A DNA stretch of 64,000 nucleotides from Tamarix chinensis (Eukaryota; Streptophyta; Magnoliopsida; Caryophyllales; Tamaricaceae), in the NCBI GenBank assembly GCA_030549775.1, contig CM060175.1:38624318-38688317 (forward strand), in the 5' to 3' direction. A program made the translations under genes and the position numbers. The notes under the pieces were generated by a model, which was given only the letters and a program-made list of their open reading frames with translations, was not told the origin of the DNA and searched no databases. Shown in pieces: positions 1 through 11,200 of this stretch. The first letter of the stretch is position 1; every line of letters starts with the position of its first letter.

Positions 1-420
1 TGCTAATATACATCAACACAAAACTTATGCCAAATGTGCCAGAAATGTTTGTATGTCAGAATGCTCATGTAAAAATTTGTGGTCAAAGTTGCTTTGATGA
101 GCAAAATGTTGATTTAATTTTCTAACATTTTGATGATGAGAAAGATTCATGTTCTGAAGAGCAACTGCAGTAAAAGCTTGATGTTGAGATCTAAATGCTC
201 GGCCCATGGAATGCTTGTAGTCGAATAATCCCTCTTTTAAATTCCAAGGCTTGATGGATTTACCAAGTCCGATGTGAAGTATGGGCATTTGCAATGGAAA
301 GACAATTTATTGCATTTATTCAATTTGTCAAAATGCCAATTCCAGATGCAGGAATGTGTTATCGATTTGCACGATAGCCGAGTGGAGATCTGCGGGTAGT
401 TTACAATGTTCTTCCCGCAG
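1..420. other. unassigned DNA, possibly intron or exon of a left-hand gene
   Basis: No reading frame here could be matched to a known protein. Both strands hold open frames of 80-90 codons, but their composition is unremarkable. The stretch ends in a pyrimidine-rich run followed by CAG at 418-420, a reasonable 3' splice site, so it may be the intron in front of the putative exon at 421-526. Base composition is less AT-biased than the repeats further right, which fits genic DNA. Confidence 0.3.
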
Positions 421-526
421 GCATTCAGCAGGTCCTTATGATGAACCCGGAAAGAACAGCTCTTTTACAAGAACTACTGAACTAGATAAGTTTTCTGGAC
501 GTGCTTCCGTACAAGGTCCAGTATAG
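421..526 (+). CDS. possible terminal exon of an unidentified gene
   Basis: Downstream of a plausible acceptor (TTCTTCCCGCAG ending at 420), a frame runs to a TAG at 524-526. It encodes about 35 hydrophilic residues rich in Ser, Gly, Pro and charged amino acids, including a stretch reading AGPYDEPGKNSSF and ending in ASVQGPV. This looks like a disordered C-terminal tail rather than random AT-rich translation. I do not recognise the family. If real, the rest of the gene lies to the left of the window or in unrecognised exons before 390. The following 300 bases, with T-rich and AATAAA-like stretches, would be its 3' untranslated region. It could also be a chance open frame. Confidence 0.25.
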
Positions 527-1740
527 TCTATTCTCTCGCCTATATGACAATAAATTTAATGTATCAAAAGATGTCAAAGTTTATGTCATTTACGAGTCCC
601 TCTTCCTCTCCAGTGTTGAGCACACTAGTTTATTTGATGGCAACATCAGCAGGACTGATAGAATGACTGCAACGTCCATTTATGTGCACTGTCGTATGAC
701 TTGTAAAGCAAGGTGTTTTATTTATTTATTTATTTTCTTTTTCCCTGTGCGCATCTTTATTCAGCCACATGACTGTATATATGTGAATTGAGTTCCATGA
801 CTCATGCGCGTTTTATAATTGCACCTGACACAGGACGGCATGAACGCTTACAATCAAGAAAATAAACACTTGTGTTGGCCCACTTTCTGATGAAAGGATA
901 CGACCTTCAGAAATTGATGAACGCTGTCTATTACCGTCCGAAGGAACGTCGGGGATTTGTTTCATTTTCTTATGAACACAGTGCCAACTGGCACTTTGAA
1001 GGTTTCGATCAAATGCGCAGGAACATTTTCTGTCATTTGTGCTTTCTGCTATCGTATTTGTTTCGTTTGGTTCCTTCTCTGTATTCTTATGCCAGAACGA
1101 ATCATTTGACAAGGATTTAACGAATGATGAACACTCAAACAAAGAGACAAGTATGTCTATCCGCGGCAGGCTTGGACTACTGTCTCCTCTTTCCTACTGG
1201 TGCATTTGGGTTTCTAATACTGCTTAAGAATCTGGTACAGAGGTGGCAAAAATGTCGGTGTTAATACAGTTTACACCGACAAACTGTTTAAAAGTTGTAT
1301 TTGATGTCCAAATATTCCAGTTCACCATTTGCGATGTCATTTTGATGCCTTTTCTCGTCGTCTCCCTGTCTATAATGACGTATCTGTCTTTACTTGGGTT
1401 TTGTTACATCGATCGGTAAAGAGGCCTGCAGATTCATTCAAGCGCAACAAGACATCACTAAGCTCATTCACATCACCTCTGCTGTGCTGAATATTGAAAT
1501 TGATCTATGAAGGACAGCACAGCACTAGTGGATAGTGAGATTTAATGGATACCATTTTCCCGGCCTTATTCGCGATTCGGTAGTCACAAGACTCTTAAAC
1601 TACAGAGGTTCAATCGTAATCCGTATTAGCGACTCTTACACAGTGTCATCTTGTTGTTTGGGTACTGATTAATTAATTTCGTACAGCTTAGCAAGTGAAG
1701 GTGGTGGTTGTGGAGGCTCTCTGAGACTCACTTTTCTCCA
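527..1740. other. intergenic DNA, nothing recognised
   Basis: Short open frames occur on both strands (for example minus 813-1142 and plus 872-1120), but none has recognisable domains or consistent coding character. No transposon termini, tRNA-like cloverleaf or long repeat was seen. Confidence 0.4.
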
Positions 1741-1929
1741 GCTTAGGCGCCGTTTTCCGTCCCGAAAATTTTTTCGGATTAAAAATTATATCAAAATTAT
1801 TTAATTAATATTTTTATTAAAAATATATTATTTAATTAATTTTTTATTAAAAAATTATTATTAATAGTTAAAATTAACTAATATAAAAATTAATTTTATT
1901 TTTCTCTCTAAATTTTAATAAATTTAAAC

Positions 1930-1960
<31 letters not shown>

Positions 1961-2020
1961 AACATTTCCCGTTATCTCCGTTTTCTAAATTTTTAAAAAA
2001 TAACGTTTCTAGCGGACACA
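1741..2020. other. AT-rich block upstream of the MYB gene, possible decayed small transposon
   Basis: About 280 bases made almost entirely of A and T, full of ATTAAT and TTAAAA words. It is bounded by two similar GC-containing edges: one at about 1750-1777 with CCGTTTTC and a short hairpin (CCGAAAA 1762-1768 pairing with TTTTCGG 1771-1777), and one at about 1970-2010 with CCGTTTTC again. The matching edges suggest a decayed miniature element, but no clear terminal inverted repeat or target duplication was found. A matrix-attachment-like spacer is the alternative. Confidence 0.25.
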
Positions 2021-2434
2021 CCCTCCCCCTCTCCCATCATCATCCCTATAATTGATACACCACATTCAAAATTTTCTTCAAAAAAAGGAAAAGGAAAAGA
2101 CCTGATCAATGAAAGAGGTGGTACCTCCGGCATTTTCTGCCCCTTTTATTTTTTATTTTCTTTCAAGGTCGGTGAAATAATGTACGACGACAAAACTCAT
2201 CAACTAGCCTTCAGCTTCAAATCAGTGGTCCTAATACAATCCTTCACCTCTATCTACTTCTCTTATCCTCTATCTATTTCTCGTATCCTGCACACCCCCT
2301 TCCACCCCCGGGGTGTTTGTTTCCTTCCGTCACCAACACCAAGACATAACATTAAAACAATTATACCCCGTTGTGTCGAACAGAACAGACTCCACACTCT
2401 CCACAACTAAAAAATTCACAGAGCCAGCAAAAAC
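2021..2434 (+). promoter_or_regulatory. presumed promoter and 5' leader of the MYB gene
   Basis: The 400 bases before the MYB start codon contain a TATAATT word near 2047 and long CT-rich runs (about 2240-2340) of the kind common in plant 5' leaders. Context at the ATG is AAAACATGACC, an acceptable plant start with A at -3. The transcription start cannot be placed from sequence alone. Confidence 0.35.
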
Positions 2435-3453
2435 ATGACCATTTTATGCAAAGTTTCATGGACAAGAAAAGAAGAGAAGGCTTTCGAAAACGCGATAGCC
2501 TTGTGTTATTTAGAGGAGCAATCAAACCAACAATGGGATAAGGTTGCTTCTATGGTTCCAAGTAAAACCATCGACGAGTTAAAACAACATTACCAAAAAC
2601 TGATGGAAGACGTGAGTGCCATTGAGGCAGGACAAATTCCACTTCCTAGTTATGGGAATATCGAGGAAGAATCATCGTCTTCTTCGTCTATGAAGCAGAA
2701 AGGTGGCGGCTGCGGCGGTGGATCCCCTAAGGATCAACGAGACAATTCAAATCAAGGAAATGGATGTTCAGGTCTTGGTCATGGATCGAGTGGGAGCGGA
2801 GGAAGAGAATCGAAATTAGACCAAGAAAGAAAGAAGGGGATCCCATGGACCGAGGAAGAACATAGGTAAAAATACCAATTAAATTCTTTCAAGTATATAC
2901 GCTGATTAAAACTCTGAATAGTTGTTTTCCCTTTCCGTTAACATAAATGTTCAGATTGAATTGTACAGACAATACATCGTATCGAAATGCTTTATATTAC
3001 AGGTTATTTTTGCTTGGACTTGACAAATTTGGTAAAGGAGATTGGAGAAGCATATCGAGGAAATTTGTCCTAACAAGGACACCTACACAAGTTGCGAGCC
3101 ACGCACAAAAATACTTCATACGCTTAAACTCCATCAATCGAGATAGAAGGAGATCTAGCATCCATGACATTACCAGTGTCAATAATGGCGCCGGTTCTGG
3201 TTTACCACACCACGAACCAATTACAGGAACACAACATGCTACGAGTCCAACTATTCATGCTCAGCACAGACCTCAACCAAACTTGGGCTTGTATGGAACA
3301 CAAATGGGTCATCCTGTAGAACCACAGGGACATATGACAGTTTCTGCCTTTGGAACACCTATTATGTTACCTCCGCCGGGGCATCCTCCTACTCACTATG
3401 CTGTCCCCCTTGCTTACCCAATGCTACCGCGGCCACGAGTGCATCGCCGATAG
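2435..3453 (+). CDS. SRM1/DIVARICATA-like 1R-1R MYB transcription factor (two exons)
   Basis: Nuclear DNA-binding transcription factor of the plant two-repeat SANT/MYB group (SRM1, DIVARICATA and relatives), whose members bind GATA/TATCC-like sites and act in salt, ABA or developmental responses. Coding parts are 2435-2865 and 3003-3453, together 882 bases for 293 residues. The first SANT repeat spans residues 8-60 (W9, W34, Y53 in the tryptophan positions). A Ser- and Gly-rich disordered linker follows (about 80-130). The second MYB repeat spans about 134-185, with W138, W158 and the diagnostic SHAQKYF at 176-182, followed by the subfamily hallmark [11 protein letters not shown]. The tail is His/Pro/Gln-rich. 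Joining at the GT-AG intron rebuilds the conserved second repeat without frame change. Length fits the family (near 300 aa). The last residues (PRPRVHRR) look unlike the usual tail. Family assignment is firm; the exact orthologue is not. Confidence 0.93.
2866..3002 (+). other. intron of the MYB gene
   Basis: GT at 2866 and AG at 3001-3002, 137 bases, AT-rich. It interrupts an Arg codon (AG|G) inside the second MYB repeat, so that exon 1 ending EEEH-R continues directly into [12 protein letters not shown]. Read without splicing, the frame stops at once at TAA. Confidence 0.92.
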
Positions 3454-4161
3454 CCAAGTGTCTCGGTCTTCATTTTAGAAATGTGCAAATGAGTTCTTTT
3501 TATTTTGTTTGCCCCCTTCTATCTCAAGCTGGAGACACAATTGAAGATAGCACTGAAGTTTCATAATTATCAAATCAATTATTATATATGGGTTTAGATG
3601 GGGTTCAAACATCATTCCATAATTTAGATTCAAATTCATTTTGGGTCCGGTTTAATCTGGCTCCTGTTGTTTCGATTAGTGTATGGGTTTCGATGCGGTT
3701 CAAACAAGTAATGGTTGCAGATCTATTCATACCAGTTTTGGGATGTCGCCAAATTGGATTCAAATAGAGTTACAACGAAATCGGATCATGATCATTTCAG
3801 TCAGTTGCTTCGATGGTAGAATTTGATTGAGATAATATTAGCATTAGATGAAGCTGCAGTTGGCAAGAGCTGTCGTACACAATAAACATGGCATTATTAA
3901 TTTATCATTGTTTTGGAAAATCTCAATTCTGTTACCGAAAGAATGAGCTTATACTTTAACTTCCATATGAACTTACTATGCTCTATGTGATAGCATGATT
4001 TCCATCAAGAGTGGTTAGAGGTATCAGGTTAGCCCGGAGAAAAATGCATGAAGTGTAGGTATATATAAAGTATTGAGCCAAAATATGTCAGCATCCACAA
4101 GTTAGGCAATAAATTGTTCTCGTTGTGGCATGAGAAGTTAGATAATGTATGGTACGTATCT
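3454..4161. other. 3' flank of the MYB gene, no second gene seen
   Basis: Presumed 3' untranslated region and intergenic DNA. No long frame or transposon terminus was seen. This unique-looking sequence ends abruptly near 4162, where similarity to the interior of an LTR copy at 39719-40158 begins. Confidence 0.5.
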
Positions 4162-4622
4162 TGTGCTAAAATGGAACTTTGATAATCGAATTCTAAGTTG
4201 TTCCCAAGGGATCCCTAACCCTTTTGATTATTTAACCAACTTTAATTTCTACCTCAAATAGATTCGAGGGCTTAATTTTGATAGATGAGGGGGAGGATGA
4301 TCTCACTCTTATCTTCTTCTTCCTCTCTTCTCTGCATACTTCTAAAACAAATTCTTTGATCTTAGGATATTACTGTATAGTTGGAAGATTTGCTTCCCAC
4401 GCTGATCGACTCATTTTTGTTTGTGTGATTTTAATTTCTTAGATGAACTCGACCAACATTCTCTAAAAAATTAATATCTGAGCTATAAAATGAAAGCCAA
4501 CCTATTATTGATGAATTTGTCTGTTCAGATCATATTCAAATAGTAAAATATGGGTTTTCAATATGTTGCATATCATCACTCGTTCTCTAATCGATTCATT
4601 GGCTATAAATAACCTTAATCAT

Positions 4623-4747
4623 CTCTTCTTCTTCTTCTTCTTCTTCTTCTTCTTCTTCTTCTTCTTCTTCTTCTTCTTCTTCTTCTTCTTCTTCTTCTTC
4701 TTCTTCTTCTTCTTCTTCTTCTTCTTCTTCTTCTTCTTCTTCTTCTT
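4623..4747 (+). repeat. (CTT)n microsatellite, about 41 units
   Basis: A nearly uninterrupted CTT run. It lies inside the Z 5' LTR just after the phrase GGCTATAAATAACCTTAATC. The matching place in the 3' LTR (about 50034-50046) has only about three units. Open frames of poly-Phe across it are artefacts. Confidence 0.97.
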
Positions 4748-6289
4748 TTTTACCTGTCTTTCAAACCTCCAAAATACCTTAATACTCAAACAATTGTGCT
4801 AATTATTCTCCACTTCAAGCTCTTGTTCTAATTTGTTTAACTATTCCTATCCTTCATCTAACTCCCTCTTATTTTATTCTTAAGCAAGAAATAGTTACAT
4901 TTAGGAAGAAAAGTTTACTTTTAGCCGACTCTTCCCCTAGTTTTCTCTTGGAAGTGGTAAGTTTGTTTTATTCCCTAATTCAAGTTTCTTGATTTGTAAA
5001 GGTTATTAGATGATTTCTAAGTTTTAAACTTTTGTTTTTAGAATTTTTGATGTTGAATTCTTTCAACTTAATATTTTTCCTCTTTGGTGGAAAGTTTTGC
5101 TAAGCTTCAAATATGTCATTCCTAGTTTTGAAATATGGCATGAATAAGCATTTGAGCTAGTGTAATATGTAAAGATCTAATATTTATGTTCCTGCATAAG
5201 AACTTGGCATTTTAGTTATGCATGCTAAGTTAATTAAGACTTCTAAGAAAAGGGGCTTGATTTATGAAGAATAGGGCCTATTGCTTGATAATTAAATATG
5301 ATTCAGTTCATGACCATGTTAAATATCGGTCTTATGCTATGACATATTATGGTCTAGATGTGGTAAAATTTTAGAGTTGAATCATGTTAAAATTCCTATT
5401 ATGTGCTATCTAAAGGCAAACTGATTGACTAGTCCTTAGAACATCCGTCGTGTGGGCCTAAACGTATTGATCAGATTGTTTGTAGTGATTTTCGTTTCTC
5501 TCTACTTAAACCAATCCACCATTTTGTTAGAATGATCGACTGATCATAGAATAGTTAAATGGTTTAGCAATATCGAGTAACTGGTTTGAGGGAACTCTGA
5601 GGTTTGGTTAAGCCAACCCAATCGATCGATTATCTCAAATTGATCAATAGGTTAACCCAATTAGATTTATATGTTCTATAACACCCTAAAATTTACTATT
5701 AAAAAGTTTTATTTTATAGCGAAAGCATAAAATCAAATAATAGAGCATTACCACCGTAATTGACATGAGACTGGCTTACCAGCCCATCTTTAAGTCATTC
5801 ACAAGGAAATATACTTTAAAATGCTAAATTAGACAAAAAGAAAATGAGAGGATTTTATAAAATTAAATACGAGTTTGGAAATTAACTCCAAATACAATAA
5901 TCTAAAATAAAGACAAAATGGATAATGTAAGTCTAAGAGTCCCAAAAGGGTATCTAGGTCAAACCATCATCTAGATAAACATGACTCTACACCCAAAAGT
6001 CCTCATACATAAAATCACTCCACCTCATACAAGGCATCATAAGCTGCAAAATCATCAATGTGGTCCTCATCGACCTGCACATAAACATCTGGGTCATATG
6101 CTCGTAATAATGAGCAGCACCCATAACAAGGATAATTAATATGCTAAGTACTGAGTAAGGTAATAATATAATAGAAACAAGGAAAATATATAATTTTATG
6201 CATTCATAATGGAAAGCAACAGACATGTGAGATCAATAATTGATTTCTGATTCATACCATTAGAATATAACATGAACCATTCTTTTATT

Positions 6290-6702
6290 TACGCTGAGTT
6301 TAGGGACCTAACTATTCTCAACTATTGGAATGGTTATCCAAATTTTTACAACCCCAAGGTGAAATGCCCCTGGCCACTATTCTTCTACTGGTGGAACGAT
6401 TATCAATATGTAAAGCTTGAGGTAGAATGCTCCCTGCCACTATTCTCGTCTAGTGGAATGGACAGATACAATCGGTAATGAATCACGTAGTCTTTCACTT
6501 TAATTGATTAGTATCTTATCCTTGATTATGATCATTCTCGGAATTCACTTTAGAATGAGTTTAGGGACCCTACTATTTTCAACCAGTGGAATGATTATCA
6601 AAAGATACAACCCTAATGTAAAACATTCCTAGCCATTATTATCTACCGGTGAAATGGTTATCAATATATAAAACCCTAAGGCATAATGCTCCTAGCCACT
6701 AT
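6290..6702 (-). repeat. CCACTATT / CCGGTGG array of Y1
   Basis: Five or so decayed units, each with (G)CCACTATT...GTGGAA or its variants, spaced about 60-75 bases, followed by TTTCACTTTAATTGATTAG. This is the Y-subfamily form of the array that is sharper in the X elements. X1 inserted exactly inside one unit. Confidence 0.7.
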
Positions 6703-7419
6703 TGTAACACCCCCAAAATTTACTACTAAAAAATTTCGTTTCATTTAAAAGATTTAGCGGAAGTGAAATAACAAGACTTGTGAATTCTGGGAATATTACC
6801 GCCACACTTAGTACCAGACCGGTTCACTCCTACCGTTCTACTACCAAGTGCTAAGGCTAAAAGTGTAAACTACAATTTACAAGAACTCAAACCATAATTA
6901 AATCAGAGTAGCGTAGTAAACCATTTTTAAGAATAGAATCCACTGATGGTGGTTAGAAGAATATAAGTTACATTAAAACCAAGAGTTAAAAGAGAGAGAG
7001 AGGTGAACCCTAAAGGATTCTAGATAATCCTTACTCCATTTCCTGTTGCCCACTTGAATAGCTCCTGAAAAAGGACCTACAAGGGACATTGCCCATTGAA
7101 TAGGCAGGGGCCCCACAAATGTAATCCTTTAGTACTATAGTACTGAGTAACCCTTAAAAAACACACTTAAAAGTAGGCCCTCAATACAACATATGATACA
7201 AAGCTATATACATATATAACAAGATGTGCATACATAACATTCACATACTTAACATTCACATCCTTAACAAGTCCATCAAATGTTAATGAGTTATAATGAA
7301 AAATTGATACTTTCGGGCCTTAAGCCATGTCATAATGTAAAATCAATACTTTTGATCCTTAAGCCATTAGTCCAATATTATTCAATCATCTCTCGGATTT
7401 TATATCCATGTGAGTACGG

Positions 7420-7690
7420 GAACCCCACTATTATAGCCTGTGGACCAGTCATGCAGGGCAAAAGGCTCCTGGCCACTATTATTCGCCGGTGGACCTGTCT
7501 GGCTCTGACTCACATGGTGTTTCACTGTAAGTACTTAGTGTATTTTTCATGTCTTAGTTTTGTTAGGTTTGGTTTGTTGAGTATGGAATCCCTCACTATT
7601 ATAGCCGGTGGACCGGTCATGCAGGGTACTCCGACTCTTAGCCACTATTATTTGCCAGTGGATCAGTCTAGGTCCGGCTCAACAATCTTC
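7420..7690 (-). repeat. palindromic CCGGTGGACCGG array of X1
   Basis: Four units of the form CCACTATTAT-(A)GCC(G)GTGGACC(G)GTC, separated by 50-100 bases containing CATGCAGGG and CTCCTGGCC. The core CCGGTGGACCGG is a perfect inverted repeat with a two-base loop. The array is followed by CTTTAAATGATTAGTATCTT, a phrase found after the array in every subfamily. Confidence 0.8.
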
Positions 7691-8559
7691 CTCTTTAAAT
7701 GATTAGTATCTTATTCGAAAGTATTTCACCCTTGACATGCATGTCACCAACCTCTACTTCTATTCTCCCGAGAGGGCCCATCCCATATCTTGAGACCTTT
7801 GCGCCTCTTATCATACCCCGACATCCATTCCTCCTTACATTTACTCATGACAAAGACCCAACTCCTAAGGGTGTGGATTGAGACCCATCATCTTAGGACA
7901 TTCAAACTTTCTCACTACCACTTTCTAGGGTTTTCTCGTGAAACCCTAATCGGACCTATGTGGCCCAACCTTTCTTTTATCATCCCACACCTCATCTCAT
8001 TTAGATTCAACCCAAGTCCTATCACTCTACTCACCAATTATACATGTGACCGTGAAATCTTAGTTGGCCGCTCAACCCTAGCACGTTTCTTACATAAGGA
8101 TCATCCCATGCAAACCCTAGAAATCTCCCATGCAAGAGTTGCATCACTCATTCATTTTGGTCATAATCTCCTTTTATTTTCCCCCTCATGGATCATGAGA
8201 TAATAAGGTCACTCTCATGTCCCCTTAGTTAACTCACTTCCCATTTGTTCCTTTTTATCCCTTTACCCCATCTCATATTATTAAACATCCTAGTATGCAT
8301 GTCCTAGAGGGTCACATCATATAGCATCGTAAAAACAACACATATCGTCATGGTACACATGCCATAAAGAATTCACATACGCATACCCCAACTCCAAGCT
8401 ATGCTACAAGTAATTAGTCATTATAATAATAAGTACACAGCATGGCATAACACATGGCACACGAGGTATATAACCCACACATAGTTGTTCTTAGCCACAT
8501 TCTTATTCGGTTTAGGTTACCAAGCTATCTCCCACATAATTGTTACACTTATTTTATTT

Positions 8560-9310
8560 TCTATTAGGTTGGCTAGATTACCAAATTACCCTTCTACTTT
8601 GTTATGATTACTAAATTACCCTTTAGTTGGATAAATTACCAAATTTTCCTTCTTCATTATCATCATTACCAATTTTCCCTTTTGCTGGTTGAATTACCAA
8701 ATTGCCCTTCTTTATTATCATAATTACCAAATTACCCTTCTCCATTATCAAAATTACCAAAATGCCCTTCTCTATTATCATAATTACCAAATTACCCTTT
8801 AGTTGGTTAAATTACCAAGTTGCCTTTATCCATTTTCATAATTACCAAATTACCCTTCTCTTTTATTAAATTATCATTTTACCTTCCTTTACACCAAATT
8901 ACCATTTTACCCTTCTCCTTTATTAAATTATCATTTTACCCTTCTCCTTTATCATAATTACCATTTTACCCTTCTCCATTATTATAATTACCAAATTATT
9001 CTTTTCCATTATTATAATTACCACTTTACCGTTTTATTTACAAAATTACCTTTTTGCCCTTTACTTCTAAAATTACCATAATACCCTTTTCATAAAAAAA
9101 TATTGTTTTACCCTTTATTTCCAAAATTACCATTTTACTATTCTCATACAAAATTACCGTTTTACCTTTGACCTCCAAAATTACCATTTTACCATTTTCA
9201 TACAAAATTACCGTTGTACCCTTTTCCTCCAAAATTATCGTTTTACCATTTCCACACAAAATTATTGTTTAACCTTTACCTCCAAAATTACCATTTTACC
9301 CCTTTATTAT
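8560..9310. repeat. ATTACC-type minisatellite in X1
   Basis: Imperfect tandem units of about 22-36 bases built on AATTACCATTTTACCCTTCT and close variants. The same degenerate satellite occurs at 57950-59170 in X4. The 73-codon minus-strand frame here is a repeat artefact. Confidence 0.85.
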
Positions 9311-9999
9311 ACCACTTTTATTAAATTACCATCACTTCATAAAGTATTAAGATCAATACTCCATTCTCATCACCCAACTCCACTAACTATTATTATTCAA
9401 CATTCTACTCATTAGCACCCACACATAATAGGCCACATTCTTGCATATGACATATTACTAAAATGTCCCTAGGGCTTATAGTAATATTATTCATGCATTA
9501 ATGATCACAATAACATAATACAACATGGATAAGTACTCAATATTTTCATTAATAACTAAATTCTTTCCCTAAGCAATATTTCCACACATAGCATATAAAC
9601 TAACATGCTTTCCCTTTTATCAATCATTATAAGCAACTACATATAATATATTAAAAAATATTTATATCATGCAAAATAACATATTAAAACCCCTAATGTG
9701 CTAGCATGTATTTATCCATGCGTTTAAGTGGGGCTTAACGATTACCTTAATTCCTGCAAAAATCGAACCTTACTGGTATCTTGGTTAAAGATTCAAGCTT
9801 TAATTAGCAAAGTCGACACCTAAAAATAATATCAATAATTATTATATTAGAAGTAGGAAATTAAAAGGATAACACTTTATGAAAACTTAATTAATAACAC
9901 ACTTTACTTAACCATTAATATACCTCAATAATAAACAAAACAACTCCCAAAATAACACACTTTACTTAGCCACATGCAGGTTATAATGGGGAAAAAAGG

Positions 10000-11200
10000 G
10001 TAAAAGGTAGGGAGGTAAAAGGGAGGGATGGTCATTTTCGGGTTGAGGCTTTTGAGCTACAAAAGAAGGCAGGTGGGGGAGGATTAGAGGTAAGGGAAGG
10101 GTGCAGGAGTGAAGAGGGGGTGTAAGTGGTAGTTGGGGATGGGTTGTTGGCGGCTAAGGGCGGTGGGGGTAGTGGCGGCGAGGCGGCGAAGTTGGCTATA
10201 TGAGTGGACGGGGTTAAGAAGGAAGGAAAAGAGAGGGGAAAAATGAATGGGTGAGGGGGAATTTTTCGACAAGAGAATGTGTGGGGGTGGTAGAGGAGGT
10301 TGTAGGGAGCATCTTAGTGGTTCGGGTGACAGCAAAGGCGGAGGGACAGAGGCGGATGGAGGTGTTGTAGGGAGGTTTCTAGGAAGGGAGAAAAAGAAAC
10401 GAAAAAGAAAGGGGAGGAAGAAGGAGCTGCGGGGTGGCTTGAGTGGTGTCGTGGTGGTGTAAGGAGGGAGTAGAAGGGTGCAAGTGGTTGGTGAGGTGGA
10501 GGAAGTGGCAGAGGGAGGTGGCTGAGCCAAAATAGGGAGGGAAAAGGAAGGAGAAGAAAGGAAGAAGAGGGAAGGCTTGAAGAAATGGGGTAGGGAGAGC
10601 TGGTGATGAGAAGAAAAAGTAGAGGGAGAGAAAGGAAGGGATAGGTGGCTCGTTAGGGTGGTAGCAGGGTGGTGAGTGGCAAGAGGAGGAGGAGGAGAGG
10701 GGGAAAACAAGGCATGCGGGGAGGGTTTGGTCTGAAATGGTGAAAGAAAATGACTAGAGAGGGGGAGGGTTGCACTGGTGGTAGCGAGAGGTGGCTGGGC
10801 GTGGCATTCGGGGTGGCAGACCTGGTCGAGGAAGACAAGTCAGGGAGCTTGGTTGAGGCAGAAGGAGGAAGAAAGGAAGGGGAGCAGTGGCCAGTCAAGG
10901 GATAAAAAGAGAGAGTTGGGCTGGCCCAGTCCAAGGGGAGAAAGGAAGAAAGAAAAGAGGGGGCTAGGCTGGGTTGTTGCACTGGGGAAAGAGGAAAAGA
11001 AAAGGAGGGGTGGGCTGCCCAAGCGGGAGAAGGAAATGAGGGAAGGGGAGTGGGCTGAAGGCCCAGGTGCAGGCGGAAGGGAAGAGTAGGTCTGGTGCGA
11101 GCGGCGCAGAGGGAGAAAAAAAGGACAAAGAAGGAAAGGAGAAAAAAAGGAGGAAAAGGAGAAAGAAAAGAAAAAGGGAAAAGGGGAAAAGAAAAATGGG
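10000..11200 (+). other. purine-rich, G-rich block of X1
   Basis: About 1.2 kb in which the + strand is overwhelmingly G and A, with GGCGG words and near-pure AGAAAGG runs toward 11100-11200. Open frames on both strands (up to 208 codons) are low-complexity Pro/Ser or Arg/Gly/Lys products of this bias and are not genes. The equivalent blocks in the other X copies are at 40490-41640 (opposite strand), 47040-48260 and 59810-61060. Confidence 0.8.

Noticed and set aside
813..1142. Minus-strand 109-codon frame as a host gene
   Set aside because: No domain, no splice logic, and a competing + strand frame of the same quality. Too weak to list.
4563..4802. Poly-Phe frame
   Set aside because: Translation of the CTT microsatellite in the Z LTR.
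7420..7690. Regular spaced palindromic repeats looked at as a possible CRISPR array
   Set aside because: Units are imperfect, spacers are themselves similar, the setting is a plant retrotransposon LTR and there are no cas genes.
7280..8203. Three consecutive frames of 60-140 codons that could be a small host gene in X1
   Set aside because: They run through the palindromic array and flanking LTR sequence, overlap in different registers, and have no counterpart frame in X3 or X4.
10084..11089. Overlapping frames of 60-208 codons rich in Pro/Ser or Arg/Gly in X1
   Set aside because: All registers on both strands are open because the DNA is almost purely G/A. The same blocks in other X copies encode unrelated products, and no domain or start context is shared.
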